A stretch of DNA of 64,000 nucleotides from Trichobilharzia szidati (lineage: Eukaryota > Platyhelminthes > Trematoda > Strigeidida > Schistosomatidae): assembly GCA_944472155.2 (NCBI GenBank), contig OX235275.1:58111228-58175227 (forward strand), written 5' to 3'. The notes under the pieces were generated by a model that worked only from the letters and a program-made list of their open reading frames with translations, ran no database searches and was not told the origin of the DNA. Position numbers and translations under genes: made by a program. Below are positions 21,050 through 30,475 of this stretch, one piece after another. The first letter of the stretch is position 1. Each line of letters begins with the position of its first letter.

Positions 21050-21484
21050 GTAAGTTTTATAACTTAATTCCACATAATTCACTTATCAATTTTTGTTTAA
21101 TTATCTAATCATCAAAACAGACATTTTAGTCGGTAAAATCAATTTACCATTATGAAATAATGATGAGACGATTCGCAGTTCACTTGTGTGTGTTTCTGAG
21201 TTTAGTCGAGTTCACTGAGCTGATTGGTCTAATTGCCAATCTTTTACTGACCTGGTAGACAACATGTATTCCATCCACATCAGCGAACATAGCTGCACTA
21301 AAATAATCCCTATTTGAAAATAGAACCAATAAATTACAAAAGCCAGTCAGCCGAAAGTTATGAAAACTAAAATTGTTTTGGAAATATTGTGTAAACGTTT
21401 AGTTACTGTGTGCTGAATATAATTACACATTGGTATTGCAAATAAAATCTCGATTTAAAATCTGTATAACTAATACTTGAATAT

Positions 21485-21860
21485 CAATGAGACACTCACT
21501 AGCGACCGGCCCTATTCAGGTAGGTAGTTACCTAGGGTCCCAGTGAGAAGTCGTGACCAGTAGGGTAAGGCAGGTCGGGTGTAAGAACAAATACTCGCCG
21601 AAGAAGACACTGTTAAGTGGTAGCGCTATATCATGAGTTGCCAGAAGTTGAAATTCATACATTGGCCACTGAATCATGTCCCAGTGGCTTGATGGTCTAC
21701 GAGCTAGCTCGCCTTGTAACCAGGAGTTCCTGAGTTTGAGCCCTGGTGGGTACTGATGAGGAGTCCCAAACTAGGCTGACGAAACAATTGTCCAGTATTC
21801 CCAGGTTTTTTCAGTGGTTCTGTAACCAATTTCAGCTGATGACAAAAGCCTGCAACCTAT
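21485..21860 (+). repeat. SINE-A copy, full-length type
   Basis: Starts with a CACTAGCGACC-GGCCCTATTCAGG block seen inverted at 60590-60660, then GGTCGGGTGTAAGAACAAAT, the tRNA-like head (CAGTGGCTTGATGGTCTACG, B box GAGTTTGAGCCC), the hammerhead core and the CCAATTTCAGCTGATGA end. It is the least damaged SINE-A in the window. Confidence 0.75.
21750..21803 (+). ncRNA. hammerhead-like core in SINE-A
   Basis: CTGATGA at 21752-21758 and GAAAC at 21781-21785 are intact. Between them GTCCC and GG-GAC can form stem II around AAACTA with a CT bulge, and ACAATTGT after GAAA is a palindrome for stem III, ending in GTC as the expected cleavage triplet. Stem I is doubtful: GTACTG and CAGTAT pair only if C3 joins the stem. 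This is the same design as S. mansoni alpha SINE ribozymes. Confidence 0.5.
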
Positions 21861-22243
21861 ATAAAACTGTTAAATGCTCAAGTGTCTTATAATACGCCAT
21901 GTTTCAAAGAAAATGAACATTGTTATACACTTTTCTCTGACTTGAAACGATTTTCAAAATACGTTGTGAATATCCAATTTTTTTATCAAACTGCCGGAGT
22001 AATTTTGTGGAATGATGCAGATTGATAGGGAATAGCTAAAGCTGAAATCAGCATTTTAAGTCAATGGCTGCATAAGCAGAAGTGTTTATGCGTCGAATCT
22101 GGATTTAGTTTACGTTGTGGACATGAAATAACTTCATTGGATAGATTACTTAACTTTGGGCCAACCGCCAACCTATCTGAACAATTTATTGTCCACTGAC
22201 CTAGCCCGAATTTAATGTGTCCAATAGCATATAAATATGATGT
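21861..22243. other. unassigned DNA
   Basis: No open frame or repeat recognised. Confidence 0.4.
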
Positions 22244-22396
22244 GCTTCTTTTGATTGGATACTAGTTAGTAACTATTGTGATTTGTCTAGTCCTTACTTT
22301 GATACAGACGGAATTCTATCAGTCACCTTTACAATGTGGTCACCATGGTAGGTGGCTCGCCATCACGGTGCACTGTGGATTGTTGATATTAGATAG
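22244..22396. repeat. copy of the 57665 inverted-repeat arm
   Basis: TGGATACTAGTTAGTAACTA, GTCTAGTCCTTACTTTG, CAATGTGGTCACC and GCTCGCCATCACGG match 57665-57775 in order and orientation, followed by the beginning of a SINE-B end. It stops where the RTE-a copy begins. Confidence 0.65.
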
Positions 22397-23385
22397 TTAG
22401 AGGCAATCCTTCGAACTAAAGATGGGAGAAAGACAAGTTGGCTGCCTACTATCGCCAATAATTTTCCTGATTGCAGTGGATTGTATAATGCGACAGACAG
22501 CATACAGCGAGGAAACAGGCATAAAATGGACTCTCACGAAAAACTTGGAAGATCCGGACTTTGCCGATGATATATGTCTGATTTCCTACAAACAGGAAGA
22601 TACGCAAGTGGTGAAAAGCAACAAGTTGGCAGAATAAGCATCAAAGATAAGACTTCAGGTGAACATAGAGAAAACAGAGGTAGGTGATGAAGATTCCTTG
22701 GCAACACCACCAACGACAACAACAACAGACAATGATCAGTATAAATGGGAGGAACCTGAAAGAAACAACATACTTTACCTACGAACCTGGGAAGCATCGT
22801 TTCAACTACAGGCGGAACTGATGAGGATATCGGGAAAGCAAGACAAGCTTTCATTACTCTAAAGTCTATGTGGAGGTCAGCGGCACTCAGCATCAAAAAT
22901 AAGATCCAGATTTTCAACTCCAATGTGAAGTCAGTCAGTGCTACTATACGGATCAGAGACTTGCACTGCGCCTCATAAAGAGAATCTCAAACAAACCAGA
23001 GACCTTCATTAACAGTTGTCTTCACTCAATACTCAAGATCAGATGGCCAGAAAAGAACAGCAACATGGATCTCTGGGGGCAAACCAACCAGGAACCGATT
23101 GTGAAACAAATAAGCAGGAAGAAATGGAGGTGGATTGGCCATACTCTGAGAAAACAAACCATCAAGTGACATCACTAGACAAGCCATTGCTCGAGTGGAA
23201 CCTGAAAGGGAAGCGGCGAGTTGGCCGTCAGTGTAAGGGTGACTTGGAGGAGGTCATGTGAGGAGGAGATGAAAGCATGGGGGCAGAACTGGAGCCAGGT
23301 GAAAACGTTGGCAGAGAACCGAACGTATTGAAAACGTGCCGCTGAAGCTCTATGCTCCTCTAAGAATTAAGGGAAATAATAATAT
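22397..23385 (+). pseudogene. RTE-a retrotransposon with RT motifs
   Basis: Frame 22422-22637 carries GCLLSPIIFLIAVDCIMRQT (motif B region) and DFADDICLISYK (motif C, FADD form), so the catalytic aspartates are still encoded. Later pieces are the linker INIEKTEVG, VLLYGSETC-like residues around 22935-22965, and the C-terminus to 23380 (LEWNLKGKRRVGR). There are at least four frame breaks. The 3' tail is AATAATATAATAATAAT. It is 5'-truncated within the RT. Confidence 0.8.
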
Positions 23386-23395
23386 AATAATAATC

Positions 23396-23470
23396 AGCAG
23401 GAAGCCTTTGGCCTATGTTTCGTGCTAGTTACCAGTCGTCAGCAGGGATTAATAAAGGTGTGTTACCAAG
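23396..23470 (-). repeat. SINE-B fragment
   Basis: AGGAAGCC, CCTATGTTTCGTGCTAGTTA and GTCGTCAGCAGGG are the complement of the SINE-B hammerhead segment with CTGACGA and GAAAC still readable. It is truncated at about 23470. Confidence 0.5.
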
Positions 23471-24637
23471 TCTTTTATTTTCACTCAATACAGGCTTTTC
23501 ACGTATGCATGTATTCCAGTTGGAACAGTGTACATCTCTAATCGAGTCGGTTGTTTGTAACCTCTTCTACCCGACTCCACGAGAGCTACCCGGTTCCCAC
23601 TTTATATTTACATGGTCTTCTTAAATTCACACTCGGGAGTCCAAATCATTGTTTCTCATTCAGAACCTACTTTAGGGCGTAGCGTGTGATGTCCTATGAG
23701 TATCGTCATAATGTTTGTACAACCTTTCTTATTCGCCTTCTGTATATGCGTTTGATAACAGATCGCTGACTTGGTTAGCTGTCAGACTTCTTTGACGTTC
23801 CTCCTTTGTGACCAGCTAGACTGTCTTTAGTATTCAGGGGATGTTTTCACTTATGGCCTGATGATTATTCTGATTAAACTGACATAGAGAGTTGTCGAAA
23901 ATGCCTAAATTAATAAGAACAATGTTTTGGCTCTTTATCTGCTTATAATGTTTCATCTTATTATCTTTCTTTTGTTGTTGTATGTTTGCATATTTTTAGG
24001 GATGTGTTCAGTAGAAGGTTATAGTTGTCCATTCTATAATCAACTCAGCATTCATAAAATAGAAACTTGAACAAACTAAAATTTTCATAAAACCAATGAA
24101 TTAATTACTGTTTTTTGAACACTGTTTTGATTTCGTTTATATTTCATATATAAAAACAAAACACTTATTTACCTTTCAATGTGTACATTTCAATTAATCT
24201 GAGTTGGTGCTCAATTAGCTGACGAACTTTCTGTGTATTCAAGAGGTAATTGAAGTAATCGGTCACATGTGATGTCAATAGGAGATTAGTGGATGACACA
24301 TTCACTAGGGTGAATTTTTCAATATGTCTCTAAGCTGTTCACAAATAAATCCAGTGGTATTCGAAGTCCAGTTTGTAATCCAGTTGAAAAATGATTCGGG
24401 TCAGTTACTTATGCTAGGCTACAAAATAAGACGAAAACTGGATGGTGGGTTAGACACCAGCAACTATAGAAAGCTGTCACATAATGATATAATTAATAAT
24501 AAGTTAGAAGCCTCTTCAGTGCTGCCGTATAGAACACAACGGAAAACCTATGTGGGATTCCTAACCAGCCTGGAATAAGGTAGCCATATAAACCAACAAG
24601 CTCACACACGCACAAAAACTTTGTGGGCCTAAAAGGA
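23471..24637. other. unassigned DNA with two possible micro-exons
   Basis: No transposon recognised. 24000-24017 (after a long T-rich tract ending TATTTTTAG, before GTTATA) and 24219-24245 are symmetric exon candidates. An 84-codon plus-strand frame at 24324-24578 has no similarity I can name. Confidence 0.35.
24219..24245 (+). CDS. candidate 27-nt micro-exon
   Basis: Acceptor TGGTGCTCAATTAG, donor GTAATTG. It is open in phase 1 (ADELSVYSR) and in phase 0. The acceptor pyrimidine tract is moderate. Confidence 0.22.
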
Positions 24638-25020
24638 TCAGATAGACTCATCACAAATAATGCAAGTATCATCGATGGATCTCTTGTAGAGATGGAGGTC
24701 GTTGATAGTTGATGATAAGGGGTTGTTTTCTAAGCTAGCCAAAAAGCAGTCGGCTAATAGGGGTCCTAAGGGAGAACCCATTGCTACTCCATCTACTCGC
24801 TTGTATATTTCTTTGTTGAAACTAAAGTATACGTTGAAGGTGCATCGTAGTAACAGTTCTTTCACGTAATGGATCGGTATACCGACATCGATGCTATTAA
24901 ATTGAATGTAGTCGCAAAGGAAACATACGGTTTCTGTCAATGGAACGTTAGTGAAGAGAGAGACAACATCCAGGGAGACCATTTTCTTTTCTGCCACATT
25001 GATATTCTTAATTGAATCAA
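24638..25020 (-). pseudogene. PLE-D reverse transcriptase fragment, inverted within the element
   Basis: The minus strand encodes FVDSIKNINVAEKKMVSLDV, VSLFTNVPLTETVCFLCDYI (motif A), YKRVDGVAMGSPLGPLLADC (motif B) and LYKRSIDDTCIICDES, where motif C keeps both aspartates but has S in place of the aromatic residue. The frame is open for 119 codons after its ATG. It is oriented against the endonuclease that starts at 25030. Confidence 0.85.
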
Positions 25021-25029
25021 CAAAGTCGA

Positions 25030-25524
25030 ATGTGTCGAATGTGTGAAGCAGAAATCCTTCTCAAACGCCTCTGCAAATCTCTTAGGAAAACATACTTCGC
25101 CGCGAGCCTACGACTGACTTTTTCTTGCAAGAAACTGTTCAGCCAGAACGTGAAAGATACGCTGTCGCATTGGGCCACCTCAACGTACATATACCAGTTT
25201 ACTTCCTCTTGTGGAGCTGAGTACATCGGCCGTACCATGCGCTGACTTGGAAAACGCTCTCGCGAACACTATCCAGCCTGGCTAGTAAAAGGAGACCGAA
25301 TACCTGTATACAGTTCAGTGACAGAACATCTGGTCAACTCAGGACATTCAACGCCTTCCGAAAAATCCTTCAAAGTAATATACAAAATGCAATCAAACCT
25401 ATCAAAGGGAGTCAAATCAAGACATCTGGGCATAGCTGAGGCGCTAGCTATCCAAAAGCTCAAACCCACTCTTTGTATCCAAAAGAATTACGTCCAACCC
25501 CTCTCCATGCCATGGCCATCATAA
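25030..25524 (+). pseudogene. PLE-D GIY-YIG endonuclease
   Basis: Plus-strand frame 25012-25245 gives LCKSLRKTYFAASLRLTFSC and TYIYQFTSSCGAEYIGRTMR, then a stop where the helix residues should follow. 25318-25524 gives the second half: VTEHLVNSGHSTPSEKSFKV, LSKGVKSRHLGIAEALAIQK and LKPTLCIQKNYVQPLSMPW, ending in TAA. The domain is otherwise complete. The stop at 25244 and a frame change inactivate it. Confidence 0.85.
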
Positions 25525-25945
25525 ACAGGTAAAATGTTTTTAGTAATGGCAATTTCATCGCCTTTCTTATCTAAACTTCGTGTTTATTTTGTCGCTTTAT
25601 TATTTCTACATATTTAGTCCCTGATTGCATAAACAATTATTCATCATATTAGTTTTTTATCCAAACATCCTGTGTATTTTGTTATTTGTACATTTCTAAC
25701 CCCAAATTGCACAATGTTTATCTTCTTAGTTATTATAATGCTACTTTGTTTGAGTTTTATCCGTCCCTCTGTTTATTATGGCATTCTAATTCCTAATTGT
25801 AATTTTTATTAATTTAACCCCTAACCAGAAATTATTCTGGAACTTTCCTATCCATTTGATATAAATACACGAATGTACAGCCTAGATGATGACTTCGTCG
25901 AAAAGAAAATTTTCTTCGCTGCAATTGTCTTTTTAATAAAATAGT
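25525..25945 (+). repeat. PLE-D 3' terminal repeat
   Basis: Follows the endonuclease stop and ends with the hammerhead-like tip at 25873-25930: GTACAGC, a GATGATGAC box, GTCGAAA, the AAGAAAATTTTCTT palindrome and CGCTGCAATTG. Inverted copies lie at 5092-5480 and, split by a SINE, at 28119-28490. Confidence 0.8.
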
Positions 25946-26629
25946 TAAGTTAGATGGAGAGAGACATAACGCATAATTTGTCATTGCTTGTCCGGGCAAA
26001 TCAACCTATACATTGGTACAATTTTGTAACAGGGAGGTGGAAATTTTGTCGAGGCTGGAGAGAGTGTCCATTAATTACACGATGAAGAAAAGAAAACGTG
26101 ATTCATCTACAGTAAAAATAACTTTGACACAAAATTAGCCTTAGGAACCTAAAGATCTGGCACTCGATTGCCGGTGAAGTCTTGGGTGGGAACGGCTAGA
26201 GTGTGCCAAAATAGGACGAAACTGATATTCAGTACTGTGTGGTAGAAAATAATTGGAAACCAAAGCGTGCTTTGCAGCACTTTTAGGCTAATTTGATCTC
26301 CTTCAGTGCTGCACACTAATAACCTCATGAGGATTCGAATCCAGGAGCTGCCAGGTTACTCAGTTATCTTGTTGACTATCTAGTCAACGGATTAAAATCC
26401 AAGAGCCCACGAATTCTAACTTTTATTAGGTCATGACATAATTTCATCGCCCTTCCATGTCATAAGCGAACATAATGAGCTTGATAGCTCGCAAAGTGGA
26501 TCCCAGTAAATAACAAAGTCTCACTAAAACTTTGAGGCGTTCATTCACAAATAAGCCGATTACTATAACTTCCCCCTGTCAATCATTATTCTGTAGTGAA
26601 TTACTTTTGAGAAAATAGTCGAAAATTAG
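25946..26629. other. unassigned DNA, possible SINE-A scrap
   Basis: 26330-26440 has GGATTCGAATCC and GAATTCTAAC, reminiscent of a SINE-A head on the minus strand, but too diverged to call. Nothing else recognised. Confidence 0.35.
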
Positions 26630-27300
26630 TGTCATAGACAGAATAAAGTGTATAGATGTTGGAAAGGGGTACATAATTACAGGATTAGTAGACGAATATA
26701 AAATGTTACATAACATGGTGTGAAATTTGATAAGATACAATATTATAAAAATAACAAATAAATAATTTTGCTTTTAGAATGACAACTGGGTCAGGTGGAA
26801 AAGATTCAGAGTAAGGATAGTAATAATAATAATAATCATAATAATAAAGGAAAAGTACATGGATTAAACAAAATAAATAAATAAATGTCTATCCCTTCAC
26901 GGCCAAGGCAGAAGTAGGGATTGTATATACTTCTTTTGTACACAAAGGTATGGCTTAAAGTCATGAATGACCAAAGTCTCAGTTGTCCTTAGAAGTCAGT
27001 AACGAAGAAGACGCCGAAAGTTAGCATGGATTCTACATATTATCTTGAAATCATGGTCAGGGTTGACAAAGTGGCAGTCGCACACACTTCCTTTCTCCCT
27101 CGAAAAACCATGCTGTAATATGTTCTCGTATCCATGTGGAAAGCGTCCTTTGTCTACAGCCAATGTATCCTGCTCCACGAGAGCAGGTTAACTGGTAGAT
27201 GCACGTGGAGGCGGCCAGACGGGGGAGCTCATCGTCTACTAATCCTATAATTATACACCCCTTTCCAAAATCTATACATTTTATGTATTATTCTACATAT

Positions 27301-27507
27301 GTGTGCGTCGGTGGCACAGTGGTAAGGACTCTCGCCGACCATGCACATGGTCCGGGGTTCGATCCCCTGCCTAAGCACACCCGATATATATATGGTCGGC
27401 CTGCAAAATTTGGGCTACCGATATCCATGCTGAAAATTCCATACTTGTACTGAAAATACGGTGTGACATCAAGCTGTAATCAAAATAAAATAAAATAAAA
27501 ATAAAAA
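27301..27507 (+). mobile_element. SINE-C insertion in PLE-A arm (first of two near-identical copies)
   Basis: tRNA-like head: A-box region GGTGGCACAGTGGTAAGG, B box GGGTTCGATCCCC. The body has GGTCGGCCTGCAAAATTTGG, GCTACCGATATCCATGC and GGTGTGACATCAAGCTG, and an AAAATAAAAT tail. The body differs from the 7118-type SINE-C, so two subfamilies share one head. It splits the PLE-A arm, which resumes at AATTATTTTGCCACTTGACA. Confidence 0.8.
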
Positions 27508-27556
27508 ATTATTTTGCCACTTGACATTAAACTATGATTATAATCACAATTATTTT

Positions 27557-27589
27557 AAGCTGTAAATCAAAATAAATAAAAAAAAAAAA
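27557..27589 (+). repeat. 33-nt SINE-C tail-only insertion
   Basis: AAGCTGTAAATCAAAATAAA followed by an A run sits inside the PLE-A arm exactly where the other copies have none. It equals the last part of the SINE-C at 27301, so it is an extremely 5'-truncated insertion. Confidence 0.6.
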
Positions 27590-27849
27590 CTGCATTTCAT
27601 ACTATTATTATTTCGTGTATTCACACATTTGACCTAATTCCCTCACCAGATATAATTTCTTAAAAACCATATGTGTATATACGATTGTACAGCTTGGTAA
27701 TGAATTCGTTGAATATTGTGTTCCTAACTTACATGAGATCTTACGTTAAACTGATTATTAAAAGAAATGTTATCAATACACTGTAGTTCCTTCGTAGGAC
27801 TGTGAGTAACTTTCAAGTCAATTTGCTAATTTAGATATTCCCATTGCAT

Positions 27850-28105
27850 CATTGGGAAAACAATATTCAACGAAGAAACTCTTTTCAACGAGTTTATTCA
27901 CAAGCTGTACAGTCGTATATGCACATGGTAATTAAGAAATTATATCGCATGAGGTGACAAAGGTGTGAACACATAAAGTAATAATAATAACAGTGTAACA
28001 ACAGTAGGCAAGACACCGAAGCCAAGGTATATTTTCAAGTGATCGAACCACTATTTATATATATACAGTTTTATATTCCCTAACCAATCCCTGAGGGTGT
28101 GATTT
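27850..28105 (-). repeat. PLE-A terminal fragment
   Basis: AACGAAGAAACTCTTTTCAA, CAAGCTGTACAGTCGTATAT and the following AAGAAATTATATCGCATGAG match the outer part of the PLE-A arm at 35476-35580. It ends without coding sequence. Confidence 0.65.
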
Positions 28106-28118
28106 TGGTATAATTAAA

Positions 28119-28490
28119 AAGACGGTTGAAGCGAAGAAAATTTTCTTTTCGACGAAATTATCAACTTGGCTTTACATTCGTGTATTTATCATAAATGGGT
28201 GAAAAAGTTCCAGAATAATTTCCGGTTAAGGATCAAATTAATAGGATTACAATTAGGAATTAGAATGCCAGTGGTTAGGACTCTCGCCGACCATGCACAT
28301 GGTCCGGGGTTCGATCCCCTGCCGGCGCACACTCGATATCTATGGTCGGCCTGCAAAATTTGGGCTACCGATATCCATGCTGAAAATTCCATACTTGTAC
28401 TGAAAATACGGTGTGACATCAAGCTGTAAATGAAAATAAAATAAATAATAAACAGGAAGACTTTGAGTTTTATCCATCCCCCTATCTGTC
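28119..28490 (-). repeat. PLE-D terminal repeat split by a SINE
   Basis: 28119-28270 and 28447-28490 together match 5092-5300. The break falls between AATTAGAATGCCA and TAATAAACAGG, which are adjacent in the unbroken copy. Confidence 0.75.
28271..28446 (+). mobile_element. SINE-C insertion in PLE-D (second near-identical copy)
   Basis: From GGACTCTCGCCGACCATGCA to the AAAATAAAAT tail it is almost the same as 27323-27500. It lacks the first 18-20 nt of the head, including part of the A box. Confidence 0.8.
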
Positions 28491-28609
28491 TTTAACAGCA
28501 AATAGAATTTTAAAATAGATATAGCGCATTATGTTGCTAATGCCGTATTGAACTGTGGGATTGCATGAGAATAATATTCTGTCGGAATACATTGTCCGTA
28601 TCACCACCA

Positions 28610-28701
28610 CACCACAGTAGTTTGAAATGCAATTAACTAGAATGTTTGTGATTATAACCATAGTTAAATATCGAGTGGCGAAACAATGTCATATTCAGAA
28701 T
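28610..28701 (-). repeat. PLE-A terminal sequence left of the PLE-F insertion
   Basis: TGTTTGTGATTATAACCATA and CGAGTGGCGAAACAATGTCA match 35627-35690. The sequence resumes at 30476 after PLE-F. Confidence 0.65.
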
Positions 28702-28713
28702 AGTTCATAGAAT
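28702..28713 (+). repeat. target-site duplication of PLE-F, left
   Basis: AGTTCATAGAAT, repeated at 30476-30487. Confidence 0.8.
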
Positions 28714-28759
28714 TTGCAATTAACAGTGTTCTCTGAGTTGGTTGATTTAGTTGCGAAGC

Positions 28760-28810
28760 TTTCGTCGTCCTTCTGGACAGCATCTTCAGCGCCATATTTA
28801 GCACAAAGTG
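28760..28810 (-). ncRNA. hammerhead-like fold in PLE-F arm
   Basis: Minus strand: GCG, CTGAAGA, a stem II of up to 7 bp closed by AGAA, GAAA, AGCTT, CGC. GCG and CGC can form a short stem I. The first box fits CUGANGA with N7 = A but one extra U separates it from stem II. The partner in the 5' arm is at 30358-30402 on the plus strand, where stem II is a perfect GTTGTCC/GGACGAC and AGCTC replaces AGCTT. Confidence 0.5.
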
Positions 28811-28988
28811 AAATGATTTAAATTTCTTCATGGATGATATAATTGCGTCTCCTGGTAACCATCTTTACAAATGTATTGACCATTTTCTACTGACTTGGAT
28901 TTTAAACTTTCTGGTCACCTGATTTACTTTTTATTAGTTGGTAGATTTCGTCTATATTAACGTGTTTGTTAATTGCACATTCGTTTGA

Positions 28989-29342
28989 TTACCAGGCTTC
29001 TAGGAATTCCCTGGCACTTTTGGTGTTTTCTCTGTCTAAGATTTTCACATTATCCCAATCAAATTGATGTCCATAATTGTCTATATGTATTGATACTAAA
29101 AAATATATATCGGCTGATTTGTGTTCTTGGATTCTGATTCGGAGGGGACGCCCACTTTGACCGATGTAATGCTTGTCGCAGTTCATACAATTTATTTTGT
29201 AAATGGTATTAATTTTATCCGCTTTTTCTGTTGGATCTTTCGGTTTGCATAATTTCGAATTAAGCAATTCTACCCGCTTGTGTGCTATATCTATTTCAAA
29301 CGATTTCAGTATTCTAGCTGTTATTTCAGAGATATTTCTCAT
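28989..29342 (-). CDS. PLE-F GIY-YIG endonuclease
   Basis: 117 codons from ATG at 29342: ISEITARILKSFEIDIAHKR, KLCKPKDPTEKADKINTIYK, INCMNCDKHYIGQSGRPLRI and RIQEHKSADIYF carry the paired cysteines, YIG and the RxxEH helix, then GHQFDWDNVKILDRE and EFLEAW. The end of the domain is cut short by a stop compared with the copy at 59366-59760. It is separated by a frameshift from the RT frame upstream. Confidence 0.8.
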   Translation of the reverse strand: MRNISEITARILKSFEIDIAHKRVELLNSKLCKPKDPTEKADKINTIYKINCMNCDKHYIGQSGRPLRIRIQEHKSADIYFLVSIHIDNYGHQFDWDNVKILDRENTKSAREFLEAW

Positions 29343-29408
29343 GTATGGTAGGATGAATTTTCTTGTGGTCTTTGATGATGGTTCCTATTTGGTGTTGTGA
29401 TTTCATTT

Positions 29409-30283
29409 TTAACACTTTTTGATGAAATTTTGTGGATAACCATTCTTATTGAAGACCGTTTGTAGGTATTTTTCTTCCATTCTTTTCAACTCTGGCGTAC
29501 TACAGTGTGTTTGAACTCTTTTAAACAATGTCTGCACACAGTTTTGTTTGTGAGTAATTGGATTATTGCTAGTATAGTTGAGTGTTTGATCTGTGTACAT
29601 TGATTTTCTATATACTTGTGTTTCTAAATTTCCTGTGTTGGTTCTCCTGACTAAGACCTCTAAAAATGGGATTTTGTTGTTTAATTCTTCTTCTCTCGTG
29701 GTAAATTTGATGTCTTCAAATATGTTGTTTATTAATTTATGGGTATATTCTAAATCATTTCTCTTAACTACGACGAATGTATCATTAACGTAACGTATCC
29801 AGATTTTCGGTTTAATTATAGGTAGAGCTATTAATTCTAATCTTTGCCTGACGGCTTCAGCTATTAATCCTGATATCGGCGATCCCATTGATGTTCCTTT
29901 TATTCGCTCATATATTTGAGTATTGAATTGGAAATATGTTGTAAGGCATAATTTTATGAGTTCTAGCCAAGTTGAACATTGCGCTTTTATGTTTTCATCA
30001 CTATAGAGTAATTGTTGCATAGTTTCTGTTGCTACTTTTGGACTAATTGAAGTATATAATGCTGTGACATCAAAGGACACCATTATTTCATTGTCTTCTA
30101 CTTGAATGTTTTTGATTTTCTCTAAAAATTGAATTAACGAATTGTTAGCATGGTCGCATAATTCTGTTAGGTAATTTAATTTCCTGAAAAGTTCTTTAGA
30201 TAGATTATATGTTGGTTTTCCTGGAAGTGAAACGATTGGTCGTAAGGGAATGTTTGGTTTGTGTAGTTTTGGTCTACCATAGA
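29409..30283 (-). CDS. PLE-F reverse transcriptase, catalytic residue changed
   Basis: The frame is open from about 30283 (first ATG 30083, 224 codons). It includes YGRPKLHKPNIPLRPIVSLP (fingers), MVSFDVTALYTSIS (motif A), YERIKGTSMGSPISGLIAEA (motif B), WIRYVNDTFVVVKR (motif C) and KIPFLEVLVRRTNTGNL. Motif C reads YVND; the first catalytic aspartate is asparagine, which should abolish polymerisation. The N-terminal region before the fingers is missing because the frame starts close to the 5' arm. Confidence 0.85.
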
Positions 30284-30475
30284 ATCAAGGTAAAAAAGGT
30301 CTGTTAGATTTCATTCGCTCATGAAGAAATTTAAATCATTTCACTTTGTGCTAAATATGGCGCTGAAGATGTTGTCCAGAAGGACGACGAAAGCTCCGCA
30401 ACTAAACCAACCAGCTCAGAGAAAACTAATAATTGCAAATCATCCATCTGAGCTTCGAATCTTCTCTATTATTTC

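Larger units (their letters stand above)
26630..27725 (-). pseudogene. PLE-A copy, endonuclease and both terminal pieces
   Basis: 26640-26900 is the PLE-A 3' terminal sequence. 26900-27220 on the minus strand is the endonuclease C-terminus (EAWF-like helix, VCDCHFVNPDHDFKIICRI, HANFRRLLRY) with stops. From 27227 the terminal sequence appears again in the opposite orientation and runs, interrupted by SINE-C pieces, to 27725 with the CAGCTTGGTAATGAATTCG tip. It therefore has the inverted-arm layout. Confidence 0.7.
28714..30475 (-). mobile_element. PLE-F insertion in PLE-A
   Basis: Inverted arms 28714-28832 and 30320-30438 (few differences over about 119 bp) surround RT and endonuclease frames on the minus strand. 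The 5' arm continues about 37 bp further out (30439-30475: GAGCTTCGAATCTTCTCTAT and neighbours) than the 3' arm. A 12-bp duplication flanks the whole. It lies in the terminal part of a PLE-A copy. Differences between arms and broken frames show it is older than the PLE-B insertion. Confidence 0.85.
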
